Shown in pieces: positions 41,599 through 49,208 of a DNA stretch of 64,000 nt (positions are counted from its first letter, which is position 1; each line of letters opens with the position of its first letter). The notes beneath the pieces were generated by a model. It was not told the DNA's origin and ran no database searches. It worked only from the letters and a program-made list of their open reading frames with translations. This stretch comes from Streptomyces clavifer (GTDB lineage Bacteria > Actinomycetota > Actinomycetes > Streptomycetales > Streptomycetaceae), in NCBI GenBank assembly GCA_014651175.1, contig BMWJ01000003.1, positions 1 through 64,000 of the forward strand. The letters are read 5' to 3'. Position numbers and translations under genes: made by a program.

Positions 41599-43122
41599 AT
41601 GCAACGGACGACGAACGAACAGCGGACCGGGGGACTGCCCGGTCCGCGCAAGAGGGGCCGGGCCGGCGGCGTGGTCCCCGTGCTCGCGTTCGCGGGGATC
41701 ACCGTCGCGGTGATGCAGACCCTGCTCGTCCCCGTCATCAAGGACCTGCCGGTCCTCCTCGGCACCGACCCGGCCAACGCGACCTGGGTGATGACGGCCA
41801 CCCTGCTCGCCGGCGCCGTCTCGACCCCGATCATGGGACGGCTGGGCGATCTGTACGGCAAGCGCCGGATGCTGCTCGCCAGCCTGGCCGTGATGGTGGT
41901 CGGCTCCCTGGTCTGCGCCTCCACCGACGATCTCGTGGTCATGATCGTCGGCCGTGCGCTCCAGGGCTTCGCCATGGGCGCGATCCCGCTCGGCATCGGC
42001 ATCATGCGTGACGTCCTGCCGCGCGAGAAGCTCGGCTCGGCGATGGCCCTGATGAGCTCCTCGATAGGCGTCGGCGGCGGACTCGCGCTGCCCGCTGCCG
42101 CGCTCGTGGCCCAGCACGCCGACTGGCACGCGCTCTTCATCGGATCGGCGGTCCTGGGCGTGGTGGCCATGGCGCTCACCGCCCTCGTCGTCCCGGAGCC
42201 GCCCCTGCGCGCCCCCGGGCGCTTCGACGCCGTCGGAGCGCTGGGCCTGTCGCTCGGCCTGGTCTGCCTGCTGCTCCCCGTCACCAAGGGCAGCGACTGG
42301 GGCTGGACCTCGCCCACCACGCTCGGTCTGATCGCCGCGTCCCTGGTGATCCTGGTGCTGTGGGGACTGTTCGAACTGCGCAGCCCGGCACCGCTCGTCG
42401 ACCTGCGCACCAGCGCCCGCCGTGAGGTGCTGCTCACCAACCTCGTGTCGATCATGGTCGGTGTCGCCTTCTACGCCGTCTCACTCGTCCTGCCGCAGCT
42501 CCTCCAGCTGCCCGCTGCCACCGGGTACGGCCTCGGGCAGTCGATGGTGGTGGCCGGACTCTGCGTGGCACCGCTGGGCCTGACGATGATGTTCGTGGCC
42601 CCGCTGTACGCCCGCCTCTCCGCCCGCCGCGGTCCGAAGGCCACCCTGATGCTCGGCATGCTCGTCATCGCGATCGGCTACGGGGCGGGGCTGGGCCTGA
42701 TGAGCGCCGCCTGGCAGACCGTGGTGATCGCGGTGGTGCTCGGGGCCGGGATCGGGCTCGCCTACTCCTCGCTGCCCGCGCTGATCATCGGGGCCGTGGA
42801 CCCGTCCGAGACCGGTGCGGCCAACGGCCTGAACACGCTGATGCGGTCGATCGGCACCTCGCTGTCGAGCGCGGTCATCGGCATGGTCCTCGCGAACACC
42901 TCGGTACGGATGGGGTCGGTGGACGTACCCACCATGGACGGCTTCCGGACCTCGTTCGTGATCGCGACGGGTGCGGTGCTGATCGGCCTGGTGCTGGCCG
43001 CGTTCCTGCCGGCGCAACGGCCCACACGGCCGGTGCTGCTGGCGAGCAGCGCGGGCGACGCGGCGGAGGCCGCGGCATCCGCACCCGCACCCGCACCGGT
43101 CACGGCTCCCCAGCAGCGCTGA
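41599..43122 (+). CDS. MFS transporter, DHA2 (14-span) exporter
   Basis: A 507-residue 14-span exporter, only distantly related to its divergent neighbour. Span 1 is VVPVLAFAGITVAVMQTLLV; motif A is GRLGDLYGKRRMLLASL; the equivalent of motif C is SSSIGVGGGLALPAAALV; motif B-like VGRALQGFAMGAIPLGIGIM follows. The loop after span 1 (KDLPVLLGTDPANATWVMTA) and the segment ALIIGAVDPSETGAANGLNT are typical of Streptomyces DHA2 exporters. ATG 41599 has GGAGG 8 bases upstream; longer frames upstream are not supported. Ala/Pro-rich tail. Confidence 0.93.
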   Translation: MQRTTNEQRTGGLPGPRKRGRAGGVVPVLAFAGITVAVMQTLLVPVIKDLPVLLGTDPANATWVMTATLLAGAVSTPIMGRLGDLYGKRRMLLASLAVMVVGSLVCASTDDLVVMIVGRALQGFAMGAIPLGIGIMRDVLPREKLGSAMALMSSSIGVGGGLALPAAALVAQHADWHALFIGSAVLGVVAMALTALVVPEPPLRAPGRFDAVGALGLSLGLVCLLLPVTKGSDWGWTSPTTLGLIAASLVILVLWGLFELRSPAPLVDLRTSARREVLLTNLVSIMVGVAFYAVSLVLPQLLQLPAATGYGLGQSMVVAGLCVAPLGLTMMFVAPLYARLSARRGPKATLMLGMLVIAIGYGAGLGLMSAAWQTVVIAVVLGAGIGLAYSSLPALIIGAVDPSETGAANGLNTLMRSIGTSLSSAVIGMVLANTSVRMGSVDVPTMDGFRTSFVIATGAVLIGLVLAAFLPAQRPTRPVLLASSAGDAAEAAASAPAPAPVTAPQQR

Positions 43123-43143
43123 AGCGCAGGTCCGGGCGGTCAC

Positions 43144-43184
43144 GCCGTACGCCCCCGCCGGGATCTCCGGCGGGGGCGTACGGC
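43144..43184 (+). terminator. 18-bp perfect stem terminator
   Basis: Perfect arms 43144-43161 and 43167-43184 with a 5-base loop, 22 bases after the transporter stop and ending 43 bases before the next start. Confidence 0.87.
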
Positions 43185-43226
43185 ACGATGGGGCGCCGAA
43201 CGCCCGGACCCCACCTGGAGGAAGAC

Positions 43227-43883
43227 GTGACCGCCGAGTCCGCAGCCGCACCCGAGCCCGAGGTCCTCGCCGCCTTCGAGGCCGCCAAGGGCTTCATGCC
43301 GCTGCGCGAGGGGCTCGCCCTGTACGCCGCCGCCTCCGATGCCGCCGCGCTCGGGCTTCCGCTGCTGGAGGTCGGCACCTACTGCGGGCGGTCGACGATC
43401 CTGCTGGCCGCCGCGGCCCGTGCGGCCGGGGTGACGGCGCTGACCGTCGACCACCACCGCGGCAGCGAGGAGCAGCAGCCCGGCTGGGAGTACCACGACC
43501 CGTCCGTGGTGGACCCCGAGGTCGGCCTGATGGACACGCTGCCGGCCTTCCGCCGGACGCTGTTCGCGGCGGGCCTGGAGGAGCACGTGGTGGCGCTCGT
43601 CGGACGGTCCCCGCAGGTGGCGGCCGTCTGGGGCGGACAGCTCGGCTTCGTCTTCATCGACGGCGGGCACACCGACGAGCACGCGGGCGGTGACTACGAG
43701 GGCTGGGCCCCGAAGGTCGCCGAGGGCGGGCTGCTGGTCATCCACGACGTGTTCCCCGACCCGGCGGACGGCGGCCAGGCGCCGTACCGTGTCCACCAAC
43801 GCGCCCTGGAATCGGGGGCGTTCACCGAGATCGCGGTGACGGACTCGCTGCGCGTCCTTCGGCGTACGGGAACAGGCGTCTGA
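43227..43883 (+). CDS. Class I SAM-dependent methyltransferase (Methyltransf_24 type)
   Basis: A 218-residue Rossmann-fold methyltransferase. SAM-binding motif I is LEVGTYCGRSTILLAAAARA; motif II acidic end is TALTVDHHRGSEEQQPG; the post-motif FVFIDGGHTDEHAGGDYEGW has the D-G-G-H seen in catechol-type O-methyltransferases. The acceptor is unknown. GTG 43227 follows GGAGG by 7 bases; the family N-terminus (EPEVLAAFEAAKGFMPLREG) agrees. It ends 22 bases before the amidase gene and may be co-transcribed with it. Confidence 0.88.
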   Translation: MTAESAAAPEPEVLAAFEAAKGFMPLREGLALYAAASDAAALGLPLLEVGTYCGRSTILLAAAARAAGVTALTVDHHRGSEEQQPGWEYHDPSVVDPEVGLMDTLPAFRRTLFAAGLEEHVVALVGRSPQVAAVWGGQLGFVFIDGGHTDEHAGGDYEGWAPKVAEGGLLVIHDVFPDPADGGQAPYRVHQRALESGAFTEIAVTDSLRVLRRTGTGV

Positions 43884-43905
43884 GGGGCACGGATAGCATC
43901 GCGGC

Positions 43906-44829
43906 GTGCGTGAAGACGAGAGCGTTCCCCCCCGTTCGCGCCAGGCGGCGCGCCTCAGGCCCCTGCTCACCGCCGCGGCCCTGGCGACCGTCTGCCTGAT
44001 CACGGCCGGCTGCGGGGACGACGGCACCGGCCGTGCCGAGCCGCGCCCCGGCACGGCGGCTCCGTCCGGGGCCCCCTCGTCCGCCCCGGCCGGGACGGCG
44101 TCGGCCTCGAAGAGCCCGTCCCCCGCGCCCACTTCCGGGAAGCCGCTGCCCCGGGGCCCGTTGACCGGCCGCACCGTGGTGATCGACCCCGGGCACAACC
44201 CGCGCAACCGCGACCACACCCGGGAGATCAACAGCCAGGTGGACATCGGCACCGGGCGCAAGGAGTGCGACACCACGGGCACCGCCACCGACGCGGGCTA
44301 CCCGGAGGCCCGGTTCACGCTCGACGTGTCGCGCCGGCTCCGCACCCTGCTGGAGGCCGAGGGCGCGAAGGTCGTCCTCACCCAGGACGACGACCGCCCG
44401 TTCGGCCCGTGCATCGACGAGCGGGCCCGGATCGGCAACGAGGCCGGCGCCGACGCCGTCGTCTCGGTCCACGCGGACGGCTCGGCGGTGGGCAACCGGG
44501 GCTTCCACATGATCCTTCCCGCGGCGGTGCGCGGTGGTGCCGCGGACACCGCGGAGATCGTGGCCGCCTCCCGTGATCTCGGAGAACGGATCGCGGGTAA
44601 TTTCGTACGCGTCACCGGAAGCGCCCCCTCCAATTACGTCGGCGGCAATACCGGCTTGGACACCCGTGAGGATCTCGGCGGACTGAATCTGTCGACCGTG
44701 CCCAAAGTCTTCATCGAATGCGGCAATATGCGTGATCCGAAGGATGCCGCCCTGCTCACGAGCGCGGACTGGCGCCAGAAGGCGGCCCTCGGTATAGCCG
44801 AGGGCATCGGCAGCTATCTGAAGAGGTAG
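43906..44829 (+). CDS. N-acetylmuramoyl-L-alanine amidase lipoprotein (Amidase_3)
   Basis: A 307-residue exported zinc amidase cutting the bond between muramic acid and the stem peptide. Signal sequence with lipobox LITAGC (Cys about 36), a Ser/Pro/Ala linker, then Amidase_3 from ~85: VVIDPGHNPRNR (first His ligand), DAGYPEARFTLDVSRRL, VVLTQDDDRPFGPCIDERA, DAVVSVHADGSAVGNRG (last His ligand) and KVFIECGNMRDPKDA with the catalytic Glu. The helix DLGERIAGNFVRVTG belongs to the fold. GTG start; gap to the methyltransferase is 22 bases. Confidence 0.92.
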   Translation: MREDESVPPRSRQAARLRPLLTAAALATVCLITAGCGDDGTGRAEPRPGTAAPSGAPSSAPAGTASASKSPSPAPTSGKPLPRGPLTGRTVVIDPGHNPRNRDHTREINSQVDIGTGRKECDTTGTATDAGYPEARFTLDVSRRLRTLLEAEGAKVVLTQDDDRPFGPCIDERARIGNEAGADAVVSVHADGSAVGNRGFHMILPAAVRGGAADTAEIVAASRDLGERIAGNFVRVTGSAPSNYVGGNTGLDTREDLGGLNLSTVPKVFIECGNMRDPKDAALLTSADWRQKAALGIAEGIGSYLKR

Positions 44830-45014
44830 TTCTGCGGGGAGGGTGGCGACCTTGGGGGGATAGCCGGTCCGAGGTCCGGGCAGGATCACAACCCGCCCAG
44901 GCAGACGATAGATTCATCCGTACGATGGGGAGCCGCCCCGAGCTTCGCGCCGTACCCGCCGTACAGGCGGCATCGACGACCGCCCCGACGAGACGACCGA
45001 CTAAGGACCTTCAC

Positions 45015-45857
45015 GTGAATATCCGCTCCCTCACTCGAGGCGACGGCGTGGTGATCGGAGCAGCGGTCGTGCTGTTCATCGCCTCTTTCCTCGACCTCTC
45101 CGGCTTCGACTGCCCCTCGGGCGTCGACTGCTCCGGCTACAGCGCGAACGCCTGGGACTCGCTCTCGCTCCTGATGAGCATCTACCTGGCGGGCATCATC
45201 GGTGCGGCACTGCTGATCGTGAGCCGCGCCCTCCCGGGCCGCAAGGTCGTCGGTTTCGAACTCGGCCAGTTCGGCGCCGCGTTCACCGTGTTCGCCCTGT
45301 GGACCATGTTCTGGACGATCATCGACGCCAACGACGCCGGTGCCGGTCTGATCCTCGGACTGCTCGCGACCCTCGCCCTGGCCGGTGCCGCGGTGGCCAC
45401 CCCGCTGGTTCCCGCGCTCAAGGCCCCGCTCGTCGGCGCCCCGCGTCCGGCCCAGGCGGTGCAGCCGCCGTACGGCCAGCAGCCCAGCCAGGGTTACGGC
45501 TACCCCAGCGGCCAGCAGCAGCCCTTCGGCGCGCAGCAGGGCCAGTCACAGCCGTACGGCGCGCAGCCGGGCCAGTCGGGACAGCCCGGCCAGCCCGCTC
45601 AGGCCGAGCCCCAGCAGGCGGCCCAGCAGCCGTCGCAGGGCGGCGGGGCGCCGGCCGGTGACTTCACGCCGTTCTGGTTCGCGGTGCCGGTGGCACGACC
45701 GCTGTACGGCGAGGACGGCACCCCGACCCCGATCGCGGAGCTCGCGCCGGGCACGTGGTACCTCGCGGTCGAGCAGCGCGGTCCGGGGCTCATCGCCCAG
45801 ACGCAGGACGGCCGTCGTGGTGTGCTGCAGGACACCACGGGCATCCAGCGCGGCTGA
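45015..45857 (+). CDS. DUF5336-like four-span membrane protein with Gln/Pro-rich tail
   Basis: A 280-residue protein. Four spans lie in residues 10-150 (VVIGAAVVLFIASFLDLSGF, SLLMSIYLAGIIGAALLIVS, FGAAFTVFALWTMFWTIIDA, GLILGLLATLALAGAAVATP) with a loop holding two Cys (DCPSGVDCSGYS). A Gln/Gly/Pro-rich cytoplasmic stretch (~165-220) precedes a C-terminal ~55-residue domain (FWFAVPVARPLYGEDGTPTP, ending GVLQDTTGIQ) that recurs in Streptomyces membrane proteins. Function unknown. GTG 45015 has AAGGA upstream. A strong terminator follows. Confidence 0.85.
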   Translation: MNIRSLTRGDGVVIGAAVVLFIASFLDLSGFDCPSGVDCSGYSANAWDSLSLLMSIYLAGIIGAALLIVSRALPGRKVVGFELGQFGAAFTVFALWTMFWTIIDANDAGAGLILGLLATLALAGAAVATPLVPALKAPLVGAPRPAQAVQPPYGQQPSQGYGYPSGQQQPFGAQQGQSQPYGAQPGQSGQPGQPAQAEPQQAAQQPSQGGGAPAGDFTPFWFAVPVARPLYGEDGTPTPIAELAPGTWYLAVEQRGPGLIAQTQDGRRGVLQDTTGIQRG

Positions 45858-45868
45858 TCCCCCACGCG

Positions 45869-45902
45869 CGACGGCCCCCGCCCGGATGGGCGGGGGCCGT
45901 CG
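45869..45902. terminator. 15-bp stem bidirectional terminator
   Basis: Arms around 45869-45883 and 45888-45902 with loop GGAT, between the plus-strand membrane protein and the minus-strand isomerase-like gene. Confidence 0.87.
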
Positions 45903-45916
45903 TCGTCACGGGGCAC

Positions 45917-46696
45917 TCAGCCGAACGACGAGCGCTCCAGCCAGAAGTCGAGCAGGCCGCTGTCTCCCAGCACCTCCAGTCCGCCCTCGTCCGGCTTCTG
46001 CCGGCGGTTGAACGCCAGCATCAGTTCCGTCATCGGGCCCCGCAGGGCCACGGTCGCCCTCTCGTGGGCGTGGCGCCAGGTGAAGCCGACCTCGTCGAAC
46101 TCGATCAGCCATTCCGCGCCCGGCACGTCCGTGGCGTGCAGGTGCAGGGACTTCCCGGCGCCGCGCAGTTCGGCGGCCTCCGGGTCGCCGCTCTGCTGGG
46201 CGAAGGAGACGATCTGCAGCCATTCGGTGACGGTGTCGGCGGCCAGATCGGGTGCCACCTCGTAGGCGGCCCCCGTGGTGAGGGCGGCGTCCGCGCGGTG
46301 GACGGCGGTCTCGTGCGCCATGCGGCGGGCCCAGAAGGCCGTACGCCGTTCCCCTGCCCAGGTCCAGACGGCTGTGTCCGGACCGGCCTCGCGCAGGGCG
46401 GCCACCGTCGCGGCGGCGCCTTCGGCCAGCCAGGCACCGAGTGCGGCCGGGTCGCCCCCGGACGGGCCCTCGGCGTCCGGTACCCGCTCGTCCGGCAGCT
46501 CCACGGCGGACCGGGTCCGGACGATCTCCCCGGCCCAGCGGTGTGCGCCGCCGACGTGGACGACGAGCTCACGCAGGCTCCAGTCGGGGCAGCCGGGCAC
46601 ACGCGCGGTGAGGTCCGCTCCGTCGACGGCAGCCCTCAACCGGTCGGTCTGGAAGAGGATTTCGTCGCAGTAGCGGTCGTGCGTGAGGAGGGTCAT
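45917..46696 (-). CDS. Maleylpyruvate isomerase-family mycothiol-dependent enzyme
   Basis: A 259-residue protein of the DinB-like fold used with mycothiol in actinobacteria. The metal-binding His residues appear in SLRELVVHVGGAHRWAGEIV and RRMAHETAVHRADA (H-x-x-x-H), the usual triad. The C-terminal ~100 residues form the MDMPI C-terminal domain (HLHATDVPGAEWLIEFDEVG, and ERATVALRGPMTELMLAFNR). True substrate unknown; members isomerise or transfer mycothiol conjugates. A -10-like TAGGGT lies 7 bases before the ATG, and no ribosome site is present, so the message may be leaderless. Confidence 0.9.
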   Translation of the reverse strand: MTLLTHDRYCDEILFQTDRLRAAVDGADLTARVPGCPDWSLRELVVHVGGAHRWAGEIVRTRSAVELPDERVPDAEGPSGGDPAALGAWLAEGAAATVAALREAGPDTAVWTWAGERRTAFWARRMAHETAVHRADAALTTGAAYEVAPDLAADTVTEWLQIVSFAQQSGDPEAAELRGAGKSLHLHATDVPGAEWLIEFDEVGFTWRHAHERATVALRGPMTELMLAFNRRQKPDEGGLEVLGDSGLLDFWLERSSFG

Positions 46697-46717
46697 GCCC
46701 GCACCCTAGTGCGGGCA
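46696..46717 (-). promoter_or_regulatory. Inverted repeat at the start of the isomerase-like gene
   Basis: TGCCCGCA (46696-46703) and TGCGGGCA (46710-46717) with spacer CCCTAG; the left arm touches the ATG. On the minus strand the spacer supplies a TAGGGT -10-like box. A site here would block both transcription and translation. The remaining ~265 bases up to 46981 hold no gene. Confidence 0.4.
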
Positions 46718-46981
46718 CCCGCAGGCGCTCATCCGTATATCCGGCCGGGGGCGGGCACGGCCTCGGCACTCACCCGCCCCGGCGTCCCCGCTGCCGTCGA
46801 CGGCGCTCCCGGACGCAACAGCGGCCGGGCCAGGGGGAGTCGGCGGACCGCCCCGACCTGGCCTGCCACGGCGGGTGGCCCGCTTCGGCACTCGTCGCCG
46901 GGCCCACCCCCGCGGGGGCGGGCCGCCACCCGGCACCCGTCGTACGGGTTTCACCCTCCGCAAAGCGGCAATCCGGAGAGC

Positions 46982-47275
46982 ATGTCTCCCAGAACAGGCT
47001 CAGGAAGCAGTACCGCCGCACGTGTCATAGCCGTCGTCGCGGACATCATGGCCTTCATCATCATCCTGTGGATCCTGATGTACCTGCTCGACGCCAACCG
47101 GGCCAACGACCTGGTGCAGTTCGTCCAGGAGTCGGCCCACTGGCTGGCCGGCTGGTCGTACGACCTGTTCACGTTCGACGAAGCGTGGGCGCGGGTCGTC
47201 GCCGGTTACGGTCTGGCCGCAGTGGTCTACCTCTTCATCGGCCACGCCGTGGCCGGCAGGGTCCGCCGCTTCTAG
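46982..47275 (+). CDS. Small conserved two-span membrane protein
   Basis: A 97-residue protein. A basic/Ser-rich start (MSPRTGSGSSTAARV) is followed by span 1 (IAVVADIMAFIIILWILMYL) and an amphipathic segment (ANDLVQFVQESAHWLAGWSY). Span 2 (VVAGYGLAAVVYLFIGHAVA) and a basic end RVRRF complete it. GGAGAG lies 5 bases before the ATG. Streptomyces genomes carry many such proteins of unknown role. It stands alone and ends at a strong terminator. Confidence 0.85.
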   Translation: MSPRTGSGSSTAARVIAVVADIMAFIIILWILMYLLDANRANDLVQFVQESAHWLAGWSYDLFTFDEAWARVVAGYGLAAVVYLFIGHAVAGRVRRF

Positions 47276-47287
47276 GGACCCTGCTTC

Positions 47288-47328
47288 CCGCTCCTGGGCC
47301 GGCCCCCTCGGGACCGGCCCAGGAGCGG
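47288..47328. terminator. 19-bp stem terminator
   Basis: Arms 47288-47306 and 47310-47328 with a 3-base loop and one G-U pair, between the small membrane protein (plus) and the prenyltransferase-like gene (minus). Confidence 0.87.
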
Positions 47329-47330
47329 CC

Positions 47331-48413
47331 TCAGGCGTCCTGACGGCAGCAGTCCGGTTCCAGGCCGGACGGCAGCCGTTCGCCTCCGAAGACCGCGGTG
47401 GTCGCCTCGTCCCCCCCGAGCGCGGCCACCGCGAGCAGCAGTGATCCCGCCGTCCACGTGGTGAGTTCCTCCGGCCAGAAGGCCCGCTCGCCCTCGAAGA
47501 CGTACCCCGTCCAGTACATTCCGCCCTCGGCCCGCAGGTGCTGGACGGACTGCAGGATCTCCAGGGCCCGGTCGGACTCGCCCGTCACCCAGAGGGCCAG
47601 GGCCAGTTCGCAGCTCTCGCCGCCCGTGACCCACGGGTTGGGCAGCACGCAGCGCACTCCGAGGCCGGGGACGACGAAGCTGTCCCAGCCCTCCTGGATC
47701 CGCCGGGTGGCGGCGGGTCCGGTGAGCGCGCCGCCCAGGACCGGGTAGTACCAGTCCATGGAGTAGCGGCTCTTGTCCAGGAAGCGCTCGGGGTGGCTGC
47801 GGATCGCATGGCCGAGTGCTCCGGTCGCGAGCTCCCAGTCGGGCTGCGGTTCCTCGCGCTCCTCGGCCAGCGCCAGGGCGCAGCGCAGCGCCTGGTGAAT
47901 CGAGGACGAGCCGGTCAGCAGGGCGTCGTCGACGGGGGTGCCGTCGGCCTCGCGCTTCCAGCCGATCTGGCCGCCGGGCTGCTGGAGCCGCAGCACGAAC
48001 TCGATCGCGGCGTACACCATCGGCCACATCCGGTCGACGAACGCGTCGTCGCCGGTGGCGAGGTAGTGGTGCCAGACACCGACGGCCACGTAGGCGCAGA
48101 AGTTGGTCTCGCGCCCGAGGTCCGTGGGCCGCTCGGCGTCGCCGTCGTGGTACGCCGCGTACCAGGAGCCGTCCTCGTTCTGGTGGCGGGCCAGCCAGGC
48201 GTAGGCGCGTGCGGCGGCCTCGTGCTCGCCGGACGCGTCGAGGGCCATGGCGGCCTCGGTGTGGTCCCACGGGTCGAGGTGGTGCCCGCGGAACCAGGGC
48301 AGTGCCCCGTCCTCGCGCTGCACCGCGAGCAGCGCGGCGACGGTCTCGGCGGCCTGCTCGGCGGTGAGGACTCCGGGCAGGACGAGGTGCTCGGTCCGCT
48401 CGGGGGTGCTCAC
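47331..48413 (-). CDS. Alpha/alpha-barrel (prenyltransferase/squalene-cyclase-like) protein
   Basis: A 360-residue (alpha/alpha) toroid protein, usually annotated prenyltransferase. Repeats include HHLDPWDHTEAAMALDASGE, AYAWLARHQNEDGSWYAAYH and ETNFCAYVAVGVWHHYLATG, later CVLPNPWVTGGESCELALAL and EGGMYWTGYVFEGERAFWPE. No DxDD or DDXXD prenyl-diphosphate motif is clear, so it may act on sugars (glycoside hydrolase-like six-hairpin proteins look similar). It is the last gene of the glycosyltransferase-methyltransferase operon; GTG overlaps the methyltransferase stop (GTGA). No signal peptide. Confidence 0.82.
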   Translation of the reverse strand: MSTPERTEHLVLPGVLTAEQAAETVAALLAVQREDGALPWFRGHHLDPWDHTEAAMALDASGEHEAAARAYAWLARHQNEDGSWYAAYHDGDAERPTDLGRETNFCAYVAVGVWHHYLATGDDAFVDRMWPMVYAAIEFVLRLQQPGGQIGWKREADGTPVDDALLTGSSSIHQALRCALALAEEREEPQPDWELATGALGHAIRSHPERFLDKSRYSMDWYYPVLGGALTGPAATRRIQEGWDSFVVPGLGVRCVLPNPWVTGGESCELALALWVTGESDRALEILQSVQHLRAEGGMYWTGYVFEGERAFWPEELTTWTAGSLLLAVAALGGDEATTAVFGGERLPSGLEPDCCRQDA

Positions 48414-49141
48414 GCCTGGGCCCGGGAGAGGTGGGGCTTGGTCGCGTACGCCACGAAGCTCTTTCCGACGACGGGGTTGAGCAGCTGCTCGGCGACCCGG
48501 GTGGCCAGGGGCTTCTTCATGATGTCCCAGACCAGCAGCTTGTGGTAGGCCCGCACCGGGAGTGCCTTGTCGTTGTCCACCCCGAAGGCGCACTTGAGCC
48601 ACCAGTACGGGCTGTGCAGGGCGTGTGCGTGGTGGGTGCCGTAGGGCTTGAGGCCGGCCTCGCGGATCTTGCCCAGCAGCTCGTCGGCCTTGTAGATCCG
48701 GATGTGCCCGCCCTCGACCTCGTGGTACGCGTCGGAGAGCGTCCAGCAGACCTTCTCGGGGCCGTAGCGGGGCACGGTGATCGCGATCCGGCCGCCCGGC
48801 CTGAGGACGCGGACCATCTCGGCGAGCACACCCTTGTCGTCGGGGATGTGCTCCATCACCTCGGAGATGATCACGACGTCGAACGACTCGTCGGGGAACG
48901 GCAGGTTGAGCGCGTCGCCCTCCATCGCGGTGGCGGTGGCGCCCTCGGGGGCCTCACCCGCCTCCTTCATCGCGGCGAACCACTTCGCGACCTCGCGGAT
49001 CTCCTCGGCGTTCCGGTCGAGTGCCACCACCTGGGCGCCGCGCCGGTAGCACTCGAACGCGTGACGGCCGGCGCCGCAGCCCAGGTCGAGCACCCGGTCG
49101 CCTGCGGCGAGCGGGAAGCGGGTGAAGTCGACGGTCAGCAC
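48410..49141 (-). CDS. Class I SAM-dependent methyltransferase
   Basis: A 243-residue methyltransferase of the Methyltransf_11 type. Motif I is DRVLDLGCGAGRHAFECYRR, motif II end is VVALDRNAEEIREVAK, and SFDVVIISEVMEHIPDDKGV and RVLRPGGRIAITVPRYGPEK are motifs III-IV. The C-terminal part is long and aromatic (HSPYWWLKCAFGVDNDKALP), possibly membrane-associated or lipid-facing. GTG 49141 was chosen since the family starts here; ~67 bases separate it from the glycosyltransferase gene. Probably modifies a product of its operon partners. Confidence 0.9.
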   Translation of the reverse strand: MLTVDFTRFPLAAGDRVLDLGCGAGRHAFECYRRGAQVVALDRNAEEIREVAKWFAAMKEAGEAPEGATATAMEGDALNLPFPDESFDVVIISEVMEHIPDDKGVLAEMVRVLRPGGRIAITVPRYGPEKVCWTLSDAYHEVEGGHIRIYKADELLGKIREAGLKPYGTHHAHALHSPYWWLKCAFGVDNDKALPVRAYHKLLVWDIMKKPLATRVAEQLLNPVVGKSFVAYATKPHLSRAQA

Positions 49142-49208
49142 GGGGGCCTGCCTTCGAGGTCGGAGGTACGGGTTCGGTGGATACGGGTTCAGGGGGCCAC
49201 GGGGACGG

